In this document: positions 36,946-46,308 of the stretch, piece by piece
Position numbering within the stretch: position 1 is the first letter of the stretch
Layout: every line of letters begins with the position of its first letter
Source of the DNA: Treponema sp.
Lineage (GTDB): Bacteria > Spirochaetota > Spirochaetia > Treponematales > Breznakiellaceae
Reading direction: 5' to 3'
Assembly: GCA_009787835.1 (NCBI GenBank)
Contig: WQSN01000003.1
Span: 51,525 to 115,524 of the forward strand
DNA: 64,000 bases
Translations under genes and position numbers: made by a program
Notes under the pieces: model-generated
Database searches by the model: none
The model's input: the letters and a program-made list of their open reading frames with translations, nothing else
Told to the model about the DNA's origin: nothing

Positions 36946-38883
36946 GTGAAAGACGATAAGAAATTGTATCTGATACTAGGATCTCACGCGCATGTTCCCA
37001 CAGGAGCCAGTGAAAGCGAATTTGAATATGTTTATGAAAATAAAATGCGCCCCTTCGTTTCAAATTTATACCGCTTCCCGAATATACACGCCATATTGCA
37101 TTATTCGGGCGTTCTTCTTTACTGGGTAGAACGGATGCATCCTGAATTTTTCATGCTAATCGAAGATATGGCCGTTCGCAAACAGGCTGAAATACTCGGC
37201 GGCGGTTATTATGAGCCAATGTTTCCCATTATCCCTCTTCATGACAGAATTGGGCAAATAGAACTTTTAACGACATATCTGCGCAAACATTTCGGGAAAC
37301 GCCCCCAGGGCTGCTGGATGCCCGGCATGGTATGGGAACAGCATCTGGTGTCCGCTCTTTGCGCAAGCGACATGAGCTATACTTTTCTTTCGCAGGTTCA
37401 GTTTACCCAGGCGGGTTTGTCAGGCGGTGAACTTTTTATGCCGTGCTTAAGCGAAGATCAGGGTAAACTTGTCGTAATTTTTCCCGTCTCCCTGACCGCA
37501 TCGGCGGCGTTAGCTGAAAAGGGGCCTGCGAAGGTTTTTACAGTAATTAAAAATAACATGGATATGCCGGAAATGGAAAACTGTCTTTCATCAGACAGGA
37601 TTATCACGGTATTTCCGGAAAAAACCGTTTCCGGCGCGAATGAATCGCCTGATACCGCGTGGATACGTTTTTTTGAGGAACTGTCACAGTCCAAAAATAT
37701 TATAGAAACTGTTTTACCGGGAAAACTTTTAAAAACCATGAAAGTAAACAAAAGGGCAAGTTTCCCCGATTCATCGTCTGTTTATTTCAATAATTCCTAT
37801 AAATATGATTTTTCTCCCCGCCGCTTCCTGATTGAAACCAGCGAAGCCGGCAGTATTTATTTTAAAATGATTTTTACCAATGTGCTTATCAATCAGCTGA
37901 GGGGAGACAAGTACAGGAAGCAGGATGCGCATGAAGAATTATGGAAAGCCCAGGATTCATGCCTTTTTATTCCGGGAGATGTGCAGCGCCGCCATGAATT
38001 GCGCAAATCGGCATACAGTTCGCTTTTACGCGCGGAAAGCCTGACAAGGGAAAAAGGGAAACAGGTTCTATCCCTTATTCAGCATGACTTTGATCTTGAC
38101 GGTGAGAAGGAACATCTCTTTCAGGACGCAAAAATAAACTGTTATATCCAGCTTAATGGAGCGAGCATTTTTGAACTTGATTATCTGCCCGAGGACTGGA
38201 ACTATTTAGACTGCGGAGTGTCAAATCGCGGAGCATCATATCGCGGAGTGTCAGCTAACAGCTCAGGCGGTAAGGTAAAGCGCACCGCCTTCTCGGACGC
38301 TCTTGTGCCGTACAGAAAAGATGCGGTTGCTTTTGAAAACGGTTTTCCCGGAGGCTCGCGTTTATTGTTTAACGAGAAATTTGAAACAGTTTCAGAGACC
38401 CGCAAGGGGAAAGCCTGTTTTAAACTGCCCGCGTCAGGGACAAATAATCTTTCATGCATTGAAATCAGCAAATGTTATCTGCTAAAAAAGGACGTGTTAA
38501 ATGTGTCATACACCTTAAAAAATACAGGCAGGGAACACAAGCATTTTTTACTTGTTACAGAAATCGCCCTTTCGTTTGCAGGTAACGGAGATGAATATGT
38601 CCGTTTTTACGCGACTGACAGTAATGGCAAGGATATTCACTCGGAACGCAGGTTACATAACGCTGAAACACTGAAAATTATTGATGTGAGTAACGAAGTG
38701 CAGTTGATTCTCTCTTCTGTAAAACCGTATTCCGGTTCCCTTATAAAAGCTCTGGATAACGGGCATTATCAGGCGGATCGCATTATAGCTGTATTTCCGG
38801 TTTCCATTGAGACATCAGAAATCTGGATAAACGAGTTTACCATGAAAATTTCCATGTATTCAGGGAATAGGCGTGTTGATTGA
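36946..38883 (+). CDS. GH57-family glucanotransferase-like protein, catalytic residues missing
   Basis: 645 residues from a GTG at 36946 that abuts the rnfA stop. Architecture follows the GH57 4-alpha-glucanotransferase/DUF1925/DUF1926 type: N-terminal (beta/alpha)7 barrel (GSHAHVPTG, then AEILGGGYYEPMFPIIPLHDRIGQIELLT), helical middle, C-terminal beta domain. The nucleophile Glu of the WLxERVW block is Gly127 (WMPGMVW), the HNHQP start is HAHVP, and the acid/base block DDGEKFG is lost (ITVFPEKTVSGAN). Hydrolase or transferase activity is unlikely. The fold may serve as a sugar-binding or regulatory protein. Cotranscription with Rnf-like genes is unexplained. Confidence 0.78.
   Translation: MKDDKKLYLILGSHAHVPTGASESEFEYVYENKMRPFVSNLYRFPNIHAILHYSGVLLYWVERMHPEFFMLIEDMAVRKQAEILGGGYYEPMFPIIPLHDRIGQIELLTTYLRKHFGKRPQGCWMPGMVWEQHLVSALCASDMSYTFLSQVQFTQAGLSGGELFMPCLSEDQGKLVVIFPVSLTASAALAEKGPAKVFTVIKNNMDMPEMENCLSSDRIITVFPEKTVSGANESPDTAWIRFFEELSQSKNIIETVLPGKLLKTMKVNKRASFPDSSSVYFNNSYKYDFSPRRFLIETSEAGSIYFKMIFTNVLINQLRGDKYRKQDAHEELWKAQDSCLFIPGDVQRRHELRKSAYSSLLRAESLTREKGKQVLSLIQHDFDLDGEKEHLFQDAKINCYIQLNGASIFELDYLPEDWNYLDCGVSNRGASYRGVSANSSGGKVKRTAFSDALVPYRKDAVAFENGFPGGSRLLFNEKFETVSETRKGKACFKLPASGTNNLSCIEISKCYLLKKDVLNVSYTLKNTGREHKHFLLVTEIALSFAGNGDEYVRFYATDSNGKDIHSERRLHNAETLKIIDVSNEVQLILSSVKPYSGSLIKALDNGHYQADRIIAVFPVSIETSEIWINEFTMKISMYSGNRRVD
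38212..38256 (+). repeat. Three 15-bp tandem repeats in the GH57-like gene
   Basis: Units tgcggagtgtcaaat, cgcggagcatcatat and cgcggagtgtcagct encode CGVSN, RGASY and RGVSA. They are in frame, inserted in the C-terminal beta domain. Confidence 0.8.
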
Positions 38884-38913
38884 AAAAGCTCTTTTAAGTT
38901 ATCATAACTTACC

Positions 38914-41178
38914 ATGAAAAGAAGACTTGTTACATCAGCTTTACCTTATGTGAATAATGTTCCGCATTTGGGCAATCTTATCCAGGTTCTTTCCGCGGAT
39001 GCTTTTTCCCGTTTTTGCAGGCTTTACGGATATGAGACGCTTTATGTCTGCGGCACGGATGAATACGGAACCGCGACCGAGAACAAAGCAGCGGAAGAAG
39101 GCATCAGTCCAAAAGAACTGTGCGACCGTTATTATGAAATCCACGCGGATATTTACAGATGGTTTAATATCGCTTTTGATAAATTCGGCCGCACTTCCAC
39201 GCCGATTCAGACAGAAGTAACCCAGGATATTTTTTTAAAACTGGACAAGGCCGGTTTTATCTGCGAAAGAACCATTGAGCAATTTTACTGTGAAAAATGC
39301 GGAAGGTTTCTCGCCGACCGATATATACGCGGAAACTGTCCTGTATGCGGCAGCTCTGACGCGCGGGGAGATCAATGCGAATCGTGCGGAAAGCTGCTTG
39401 ATCCTACCGATTTAAAATCACCCCAATGCTCGGCGTGCGGCAGCACTCCGGTTTTACAGCAGACGAATCATCTTTATATAGATCTGCCCGGCATTAAGGA
39501 AAAACTGGAAGAGTGGATTAAAATAGTTTCTGTTAAAGGTTTTTGGGCGAATAACGCTGTCAGGATGACAGGCGCGTGGATTCGCGACGGTCTTAAGGAA
39601 CGCGCCATCACAAGGGATTTAAAATGGGGAATACCTGTTCCGCGTCCCGGTTACGAAAACAAGGTCTTTTATGTGTGGTTCGACGCGCCGATTGGTTATA
39701 TTTCCATTACCGGAAATCTTGGGGATGAAATTATAAGCAGCGGAAAGGCATCAGGCGTTTCTTTTTCCAGTTGGCGCAGCTTTGTTGATTACTGGTGGAA
39801 GAGTCCGCAGGAAACTGAATTGTTTCAGTTTATTGGCAAGGATAATATTCCGTTTCACACGGTGATTTTCCCGTCAAGCCTTTTGGGCAGCGGAGATAAC
39901 TGGACAATGCTGCATCATATATCCAGTACTGAGTACCTTAACTACGAGAGCGGTAAATTTTCCAAGTCAAGGGGAATCGGAGTATTCGGAACAGACGCGA
40001 AAGATACTGGAATCCCAGCGGATGTTTGGCGTTTTTATATTTTCTACAACCGTCCAGAAAAATCGGATGCAATGTTTACCTGGAAGGATTTTCAGGAAAA
40101 GGTAAACTCAGAACTTATCGGCAATCTTGGGAATCTGGTTAACCGCACGCTAACTTTTGTTACGCGCTATTTCAGCGGGAAGATCCCGGAAGGAAAATGC
40201 AACGCTCAGTTTTGGGAAGAAGCTGTAAAGCGCGAGAACTCAATCGCAGAAAAACTTGACAGGGCGGAACTTCGCGATGCCTTCAGGGAAGTATTTGAGC
40301 TTTCATCTTTCGCGAATAAATATTTCCAGGACAGCGAACCGTGGAGGCTTCGCAGCGATGATCCTGAAAAAGCCGCGTCTGTAATCCGCGATTTAGTATA
40401 CATGGTGCGGGATCTGTCCGTGCTGATTGAGCCCTATCTTCCGCAGACAGCGGCTAGAATAGCGTCTTTTCTGGGTTATAAATCAGGCGAAAACCTGACA
40501 TGGAAAAATACCGGAAAAGCGGAAGGCATCGGTAATGTGCAGATAACAAGCGATGTGTTATTCGCAAAACTTGAAGACAGCCTGATTGATGCGTTACGTG
40601 TAAAATATTCAGGCAGCCAGAAGGACAGGCAGAGCGGCATGGAAACAGCCGCGCCTCCTTCCTTCGCCTCTGTCATGGATTTGCGCGCGGCGAAGATTGA
40701 AAAGGTCGAACGGCATCCAAAAGCGGATAAGCTTTACATATTAACTCTTGAAACGGCAGAGGGCATAACAGGCATCCGCGAAGAGCGGCAAATTGTTTCA
40801 GGTCTTGTGCAATTTTACACTGAAGAACAACTGCTTGGAAAAAAAATAATTGTCGCCTATAACCTGAAACCAGCAAAACTCCGCGGAGTGGAATCCAGGG
40901 GGATGCTGCTTGCGGCAGGCGATAAAAACGGTTCAGGCCCTGACGGGCAGAACATTGAACGCTGTGAAGTGCTGGACGCAGGAAGCTGTCCGACAGGAAC
41001 GAGGTTTCTTCCCGAAGGGGAGGACGCATCTGCTGCGCCGGCGGAAATTGATATTGACACATTCTTTTCGCATCCTGTTACGGTAAAAGATTTTATTGTA
41101 TACTCAGGCGGTAAAAAATTATGCTTAAACGGAAATATTGTTAAAACAGATGTTATTCAAAATGGGGAAGTTCATTAG
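38914..41178 (+). CDS. metG: Methionyl-tRNA synthetase
   Basis: Charges tRNA-Met. 754 residues, the long form with a C-terminal tRNA-binding (Trbp111/OB) domain. Class I motifs: PHLGNL (HIGH) near residue 15 and KFSKSRG (KMSKS) near residue 350. Two zinc knuckles lie in the connective peptide (CEKCGRFLADRYIRGNCPVCG and CESCGKLL with CSACGS). The OB domain begins at VMDLRAAKIEKVERHPKADKLYILTLE, near residue 588, and has an acidic C-terminal extension. It sits 30 bp after the GH57-like gene and 27 bp before ilvE, so it is probably read with the Rnf-like unit. Confidence 0.95.
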   Translation: MKRRLVTSALPYVNNVPHLGNLIQVLSADAFSRFCRLYGYETLYVCGTDEYGTATENKAAEEGISPKELCDRYYEIHADIYRWFNIAFDKFGRTSTPIQTEVTQDIFLKLDKAGFICERTIEQFYCEKCGRFLADRYIRGNCPVCGSSDARGDQCESCGKLLDPTDLKSPQCSACGSTPVLQQTNHLYIDLPGIKEKLEEWIKIVSVKGFWANNAVRMTGAWIRDGLKERAITRDLKWGIPVPRPGYENKVFYVWFDAPIGYISITGNLGDEIISSGKASGVSFSSWRSFVDYWWKSPQETELFQFIGKDNIPFHTVIFPSSLLGSGDNWTMLHHISSTEYLNYESGKFSKSRGIGVFGTDAKDTGIPADVWRFYIFYNRPEKSDAMFTWKDFQEKVNSELIGNLGNLVNRTLTFVTRYFSGKIPEGKCNAQFWEEAVKRENSIAEKLDRAELRDAFREVFELSSFANKYFQDSEPWRLRSDDPEKAASVIRDLVYMVRDLSVLIEPYLPQTAARIASFLGYKSGENLTWKNTGKAEGIGNVQITSDVLFAKLEDSLIDALRVKYSGSQKDRQSGMETAAPPSFASVMDLRAAKIEKVERHPKADKLYILTLETAEGITGIREERQIVSGLVQFYTEEQLLGKKIIVAYNLKPAKLRGVESRGMLLAAGDKNGSGPDGQNIERCEVLDAGSCPTGTRFLPEGEDASAAPAEIDIDTFFSHPVTVKDFIVYSGGKKLCLNGNIVKTDVIQNGEVH

Positions 41179-41205
41179 GATTTTTGTTAAAGAAAAGGAG
41201 TTTAT

Positions 41206-42291
41206 ATGGCTTTTGCGTTAAATACCTATCCAATAACATACCGCGCGAAATTTTCAGGCGGAAAATGGAGTGAGGAGTATTTTGAAAAACCGCATAAAAC
41301 TCCGGAAGAAGAAGCTGCGATGAGCGAAAGAGATCGCGCCGCCCTTGAAAATTCCCGTAACTGCTATAATGATATGCCTCTTGTAAATTATACAAGCCAG
41401 TACGGGCTGGCATGTTTTGAAGGGCTTAAAGCGCTGCCCCAAAAAAATGGAGGGCTCGCTGTTTTCAGGCCCGAAAGGAACGCATCTCGTTTCGCGCGTT
41501 CCATGGAAGGGCTGCGCATGCCGCCGTTCCCGGAAGATCTTTTTTTAAAATCATGCGTTGAAACCGTTAAACGAAACGAAAAACTAGGGTTCGCGCCCCG
41601 TTATAAAAGCGAATGGGAAAAAAATTCCTTTGTAACTGCGGACTCGGTTTATATAAGGCCCTTTACAGTATCCGAAAGCGGAATTGGGGTTAATCTGTGT
41701 GCAGAGCCTTTTGTAATGGTGATCAATACCCCTGTAAGCGCTTATTTTTCATCTGGCACTTCAGACGCTGTGGTGTCGAATCGCATACGCGCGACGCCAA
41801 ATGGCACGGGCTGGATTAAAGCCTGTTCAAATTACGTTATTTCCGCTCTTGCCAAATCGGAAGCCATGTCTGCGGGTTTTTTGGAATGCGTGTTTCTGGA
41901 CGCGGTTCACCGAAAATATGTGGAGGAAGGCTCGTCGTGTAACATTTTCTTCCTGTTAAAATCCGGGGAACTTGTTACGCCTGAATTAAGCGATACAATA
42001 CTTCCCGGCATCACGCGCGCTAGCATTATTGAACTTGCACGTGACAGGGGCGTAAAAACAAGCGAACGCAAAATTTCAATTGATGAAGTAATTGAAGACG
42101 CAAAAGAATGTTTTGTCAGCGGAACCGCCGCCGGAGCCACTCCCCTTGCCTCGCTTACATACCAAAACAGAAAAACAGTTTTTAACAGCGGCAAAACAGG
42201 CGAGTTCACTGCGGAGATCCGCGATACCATAAAAGGCATTCAATACGGCGTGTTACCTGACACCAAAGGCTGGCTGGTTCCCGTTGTCTGA
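41206..42291 (+). CDS. ilvE: Branched-chain amino acid aminotransferase
   Basis: PLP-dependent transaminase interconverting Leu, Ile, Val and their 2-oxoacids. 361 residues, the longer eukaryote/Actinobacteria-like subclass. Seen: YTSQYGLACFEGLKAL, FRPERNASRFARSMEGLRMP, the region around the PLP lysine GTGWIKACSNYVISALAKSEA, and YVEEGSSCNIFFLL. AAGG ribosome site upstream. It ends the long plus-strand unit. Together with the ACT-butyrate kinase gene 4 kb downstream it hints at branched-chain amino acid fermentation, though that link is inference. Confidence 0.92.
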   Translation: MAFALNTYPITYRAKFSGGKWSEEYFEKPHKTPEEEAAMSERDRAALENSRNCYNDMPLVNYTSQYGLACFEGLKALPQKNGGLAVFRPERNASRFARSMEGLRMPPFPEDLFLKSCVETVKRNEKLGFAPRYKSEWEKNSFVTADSVYIRPFTVSESGIGVNLCAEPFVMVINTPVSAYFSSGTSDAVVSNRIRATPNGTGWIKACSNYVISALAKSEAMSAGFLECVFLDAVHRKYVEEGSSCNIFFLLKSGELVTPELSDTILPGITRASIIELARDRGVKTSERKISIDEVIEDAKECFVSGTAAGATPLASLTYQNRKTVFNSGKTGEFTAEIRDTIKGIQYGVLPDTKGWLVPVV

Positions 42292-42403
42292 AAAGCGTTT
42301 TAATAAATTATCCGCCGCAGCAGATCGTCAGGCTCAATGACATTTGTTATCTGAAAGATAAAATGGCTCATTGTTGAGGTTAGTTTCGGAACAGCCTCTG
42401 TTA

Positions 42404-43603
42404 TCAGTTTTTTATCTCTTTATTTTTCCATGTTGTTTTAATGCCGGCGTAACCCATCAAAGTCATCAAGGTAAAATAGACCGGAGTAAATAATAATGTT
42501 AAAAAGTAACCTGATTTAATTAAAATGCCGCCTTGCGGTAATTTTTTGCGGAAGAGAGCGAAAGCCGCTATTGTGTTTTCTATCATTACAATGAAGACGC
42601 CAAGCGGCATTGGCCAAAGTTCAGGGAAGAACGGAAGCAGGGGTATGGCAAGAATACCGGCGCTGATTACAAGCATTAAAAGATTGTAGTTAAAGCGTGT
42701 AAGCGGTTCCGGACTGAAAAGTCCGCCATTGTTCCATCTTAAGGTTTGATTCATGAAAGAACGCCATGTTTTTTCCGCTTCTGTTTCCACTGCCGCGTCG
42801 GGATGAGCGATGGCGCGGATACGGGTTCCCCCAATGCTGCGCAATTGTGAAACCAGCGCCGCATCCTCGGTCGGAGACGGAGGGATTGCGTCATAACCGC
42901 CAATGGAATCAAGGGCTTTTCTGCTGATGATCAGATTATTGCCAAATCCGCCGCCTGCGGCGCCAAGTCCTATTGCCCCGGCAAGATAATTGTAGCGTAT
43001 TACATGATCGTAACATTGGTAAAGAAAGAAAAACCCCTTGCCCTGTTTTTTCTTGAAGACAGGACCGATTACAGCGCCTGTTTTTTTGTTTGACGGAAAC
43101 ATCGCCTCATGTTCCGCTATCCGGTTTACCATTGCGCGAATCCAATCAGGCGGAACTTCGCAATCACCGTCCGTAAAAAGCAGGAAATCCCCATTCGCTT
43201 CTGTAATGCCCCTGGATAAAGCAAATTGTTTGCGGTTAGGTCCCGGGTTTTCCTTCAATGTTATTATACAGCAATCAATACCGCGCGCTTTTGCGTCAAG
43301 GACAAACTGAGCAAGCATCTGCGGACTTTCATCGGTACTGCGATCATCGACAAAAATTATTTGCGCGTTATATGACTGAACAAGAAGCGTTCTCAAAAGC
43401 CCTTCCATCCTGGCGCTTTCATTATGTATTGGGATAATAACGGAAACCTTTTCTTTGCTTTCCTGCTGTATATAAAAATCTGCTTCAGGAATTGCGGCTT
43501 TTCTGTCCCGTATCCATTCCATAAAAAATCCGAACATCAGCGCAGTTTGCAGCGAGACAAAAAAGATACCGTGCCCGAAACGAAATATATCAAATAAAAT
43601 CAC
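42404..43603 (-). CDS. Family 2 glycosyltransferase, membrane-bound
   Basis: 399 residues from a GTG at 43603 with GGAGG at 43609-43613. An in-frame open stretch continues upstream to 43855 but runs antisense through the tRNA-Ala gene, so it is not coding. GT-A motifs: VSVIIPIHNESARMEGLLRTLL, IFVDDRSTDES, FLLFTDGDCEVPPDWI (DxD-type) and PPSPTEDAALVSQLR, with QTLRWNNGG as the QxxRW motif of processive synthases. One N-terminal helix and three or four C-terminal helices. This is typical of GlcNAc-, ceramide- or carotenoid-type GT2 enzymes. The acceptor is unknown. Confidence 0.87.
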   Translation of the reverse strand: MILFDIFRFGHGIFFVSLQTALMFGFFMEWIRDRKAAIPEADFYIQQESKEKVSVIIPIHNESARMEGLLRTLLVQSYNAQIIFVDDRSTDESPQMLAQFVLDAKARGIDCCIITLKENPGPNRKQFALSRGITEANGDFLLFTDGDCEVPPDWIRAMVNRIAEHEAMFPSNKKTGAVIGPVFKKKQGKGFFFLYQCYDHVIRYNYLAGAIGLGAAGGGFGNNLIISRKALDSIGGYDAIPPSPTEDAALVSQLRSIGGTRIRAIAHPDAAVETEAEKTWRSFMNQTLRWNNGGLFSPEPLTRFNYNLLMLVISAGILAIPLLPFFPELWPMPLGVFIVMIENTIAAFALFRKKLPQGGILIKSGYFLTLLFTPVYFTLMTLMGYAGIKTTWKNKEIKN

Positions 43604-43619
43604 GGGAGCCTCCACGGGT

Positions 43620-43648
43620 ATTATACATGAAAACAGGCCCCTTGACCA
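43620..43648 (-). promoter_or_regulatory. Promoter of the glycosyltransferase gene
   Basis: Minus-strand TGGTCA (43648-43643), 17-nt spacer, TATAAT (43625-43620). The GGAGG ribosome site starts 6 nt after the -10 box, so the leader is around 10 nt. Confidence 0.6.
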
Positions 43649-43716
43649 AATATATATTTGGATGTTTAATAAGATTACGCTGTTACTATTACAGCAGACG
43701 CTATCAGAACAGAACC

Positions 43717-43789
43717 GGGGATATAGCTCAGTTGGTAGAGCGATTGGTTCGCAATCAATAGGCCCGGGGTTCGAATCCCCGTATCTCCA
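43717..43789 (+). tRNA. tRNA-Ala (anticodon CGC)
   Basis: 73-nt cloverleaf. Acceptor GGGGATA pairs with TATCTCC, including the G3-U70 pair that defines alanine tRNAs. D arm GCTC/GAGC, anticodon loop TTCGCAA, T arm CGGGG-TTCGAAT-CCCCG, discriminator A. CCA is not encoded. Confidence 0.96.
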
Positions 43790-43837
43790 TAAATAATTAA
43801 AAAGATCTGCGCTGTCAACTATTAAAAAAGGCGGAGT

Positions 43838-43858
43838 TAAATGTTTTCTAAACATTTA
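43838..43858 (+). other. AT-rich 9-bp hairpin downstream of tRNA-Ala
   Basis: TAAATGTTT-TCT-AAACATTTA is a perfect 9-bp inverted repeat with a 3-nt loop. There is no GC core or T-run, so it is a poor terminator. It could be a processing signal or operator. Confidence 0.5.
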
Positions 43859-43870
43859 TTCACATGCAGG

Positions 43871-43903
43871 TTTAATACGGCTCCCCTTTGGGGCGGTATT
43901 AAA
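43871..43903 (+). terminator. Long stem-loop between tRNA-Ala and the hydratase gene
   Basis: TTTAATAC pairs with GTATTAAA (8 bp), enclosing an inner CCCC-TTT-GGGG stem. No proper U-tract follows, so termination of the tRNA transcript is only one option. A leader element of the hydratase gene is another. Confidence 0.45.
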
Positions 43904-43998
43904 TTACTGAAGATTCAATATACAAAGGCATTAAAACACACATTAATATCATGCAGGAAAAGTATTTTTTATGTTAATATTTTTATTTTGGAGGAAAC

Positions 43999-46287
43999 AT
44001 GATCGAACTATATAAAGGCGGAGCATGGGTTATAAACGGGAAGGAAATAATAAATGATGACGCGGATGCCAAAGCAAAATTATTCGGACGCGGCATATCT
44101 GTTTCTAAAGAACAGGCCCGCAAAGGAACAATTTCCTTTAGTATTCTTTCAGAACATAACAGCGGGGATGACCGTAATTTACGGCTGAAATTTGATTCTC
44201 TTACTTCGCATGACATTACCTATGTGGGAATTATTCAGACCGCTCGCGCGAGCGGCATGGAAAAATTTCCTGTTCCGTATGTGCTTACAAACTGCCACAA
44301 CAGCCTGTGCGCGGTAGGCGGCACAATAAATCAGGATGATCATGTGTTTGCGCTGTCTGCTGCGGTAAAATACGGCGGCGTGTATGTGCCTCCCCATCTT
44401 GCCGTAATTCACAGTTACAACCGCGAAATGATGGCAGGCTGCGGAAAAATGATTCTGGGTTCTGACAGCCATACCCGTTACGGCGCTCTTGGCACGATGG
44501 CAGTAGGCGAAGGCGGCGGAGAGCTTGCAAAACAGCTTGTCGGCAGAACTTATGATATGCCGTTTCCTTCTGTTGTCGGTGTTTGTCTGGAAGGTGAAGT
44601 ATGCAAGGGAGTAGGACCGCATGATGTCGCGCTCGCGATTATTGCCGCTGTTTTTAAAAACGGTTATGTGAAAAACAAGGCAATGGAATTCTTCGGTGAC
44701 GGCGTAGAAAAGCTGTCCGTTGATTTCCGCAACGGCATTGATGTAATGACAACAGAAACTGCCTGCTGGTCTTCAATCTGGAAAACTGATGACAAGGTGA
44801 AAGTTTATCTTGAAGAGCGGGGAAGGGCGGGGGATTATAAGAAACTTGAGAGTGCGGATGTCGTATACTATGACGGTTTAATAAAAGTAAATCTTTGTGA
44901 AATTGAACCTTGCATAGCGCTTCCGTTCCATCCCAGCAATGTGTATACAATCAGGGAATTGCAGGCTAACGCTAAGGACATATTGGCGAAGACGGAAGAA
45001 GATAATAAAGCCGCCGGTATGAATCTTAACCTTGGCATGAAGCTCCGTAACGGCGGAGTGTGGGCAGAGCAGGCGGTAATCGCAGGCTGTTCCGGCGGCA
45101 TTTTTGAAAACATCATGGCGGCCGCGGATATTATTAAAGGATCGTCCATCGGTAATGGCAATTTTACGATGAGCGTGTACCCTGAAAGCCAGCCTACATA
45201 TCTTGAACTTGTTAATAACGGCGCTTCTTTGACTTTTATGAAAGCCGGAGTCCTTATGCGCGAAGCGTTTTGCGGACCCTGTTTCGGAGCGGGAGACACG
45301 CCCGCCAACAATGAACTTTCAATCCGCCATGTTACGCGCAATTTTCCGAGCCGCGAAGGCTCAAAGCCAGGCGAAGGGCAGATTGCATCCGTCGCTCTGA
45401 TGGACGCCCGTTCCATCGCCGCGACAGCGGTTAACGGCGGAAAAATCACCGCCGCCCCGGATATGGATATAAAACCAGGCAAACATAGTTTTTTCTTTGA
45501 CAAAAGCGTTTACAATATACGCATATACAACGGAACCGGCAATCCGCAGCCTGAAAAGGAATTAACGCTGGGTCCCAATATCAAGGATTGGCCAAAAATG
45601 CCGCCGTTAGCTGATAATCTGGCGCTAAAGGTTATCAGTTTTATAACGGATCCTGTTACTACCACAGATGAGCTAATTCCGTCAGGCGAAACTTCCTCAT
45701 ACCGTTCCAATCCGCTGAAGCTTGCGGAATTTACCTTAAGCCGCAAGGATCCCTGTTATGTGCAAAGAGCAAAGGATGTTAAGGCGCTCGAAGAACAAAG
45801 AAAAATGAACAGGGAACTAAAAATAAATGACGGGGAAACCGCCGAAATAATTGAGAAAATCAGGGGTATTGAAGGTTTTTCCGCGATTACGCCTGATGAT
45901 TTTTCAATCGGAAGCGCCATTTTTGCCCGTAAACCAGGGGACGGCTCGGCAAGGGAGCAGGCGGCATCCTGCCAGCGTGTGCTTGGCGCGGGCGCTAACT
46001 TCGCGCTTGAGTACGCTACAAAGAGATACCGTTCAAACCTGATAAACTGGGGAATACTTCCGTTTATTATTAACGATGAAAGCATCATTAAACTTAACAG
46101 TTATATTTTCTTTCCGGGGATAAAGGCCGCCGTCAGGGAGAAAAGGGAAACAATTTCAGGCTTTGTGTTAGGTGACACCGCAGTGGAAATCAGTGCGGCA
46201 TTGGGTGAACTTACAGACGACGAACGTCAAATATTGATCGACGGCTGCCTTATCAATTATTACGCGCAGGCAGGTTCACACCGTTAA
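43999..46287 (+). CDS. Aconitase-family hydratase
   Basis: 762 residues from ATG 43999 with GGAGG upstream. Aconitase superfamily with 4Fe-4S ligands in AGCSGGIFENI (first Cys) and EAFCGPCFGAGDTPANN (second and third Cys). Other blocks are SHDITYVGIIQTARASG, ILGSDSHTRYGALGTMAVGEGGGELAKQL and TTETACWSSIWKTD. This long form is the one usually annotated just as hydratase in Clostridia. It probably works as aconitase (citrate to isocitrate) feeding the isocitrate dehydrogenase elsewhere in the window, but the exact substrate is not shown by sequence. It is followed 21 bp later by the ACT-butyrate kinase gene, likely one operon. Confidence 0.88.
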   Translation: MIELYKGGAWVINGKEIINDDADAKAKLFGRGISVSKEQARKGTISFSILSEHNSGDDRNLRLKFDSLTSHDITYVGIIQTARASGMEKFPVPYVLTNCHNSLCAVGGTINQDDHVFALSAAVKYGGVYVPPHLAVIHSYNREMMAGCGKMILGSDSHTRYGALGTMAVGEGGGELAKQLVGRTYDMPFPSVVGVCLEGEVCKGVGPHDVALAIIAAVFKNGYVKNKAMEFFGDGVEKLSVDFRNGIDVMTTETACWSSIWKTDDKVKVYLEERGRAGDYKKLESADVVYYDGLIKVNLCEIEPCIALPFHPSNVYTIRELQANAKDILAKTEEDNKAAGMNLNLGMKLRNGGVWAEQAVIAGCSGGIFENIMAAADIIKGSSIGNGNFTMSVYPESQPTYLELVNNGASLTFMKAGVLMREAFCGPCFGAGDTPANNELSIRHVTRNFPSREGSKPGEGQIASVALMDARSIAATAVNGGKITAAPDMDIKPGKHSFFFDKSVYNIRIYNGTGNPQPEKELTLGPNIKDWPKMPPLADNLALKVISFITDPVTTTDELIPSGETSSYRSNPLKLAEFTLSRKDPCYVQRAKDVKALEEQRKMNRELKINDGETAEIIEKIRGIEGFSAITPDDFSIGSAIFARKPGDGSAREQAASCQRVLGAGANFALEYATKRYRSNLINWGILPFIINDESIIKLNSYIFFPGIKAAVREKRETISGFVLGDTAVEISAALGELTDDERQILIDGCLINYYAQAGSHR

Positions 46288-46308
46288 TAATTAACATTAC
46301 AATAAACC

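Noticed and set aside
43604..43855. In-frame N-terminal extension of the glycosyltransferase with a GDSNPGPIDCEPIALPT stretch
   Set aside because: This is the well-known false translation of a tRNA gene read antisense. The GTG at 43603 with GGAGG is the real start.
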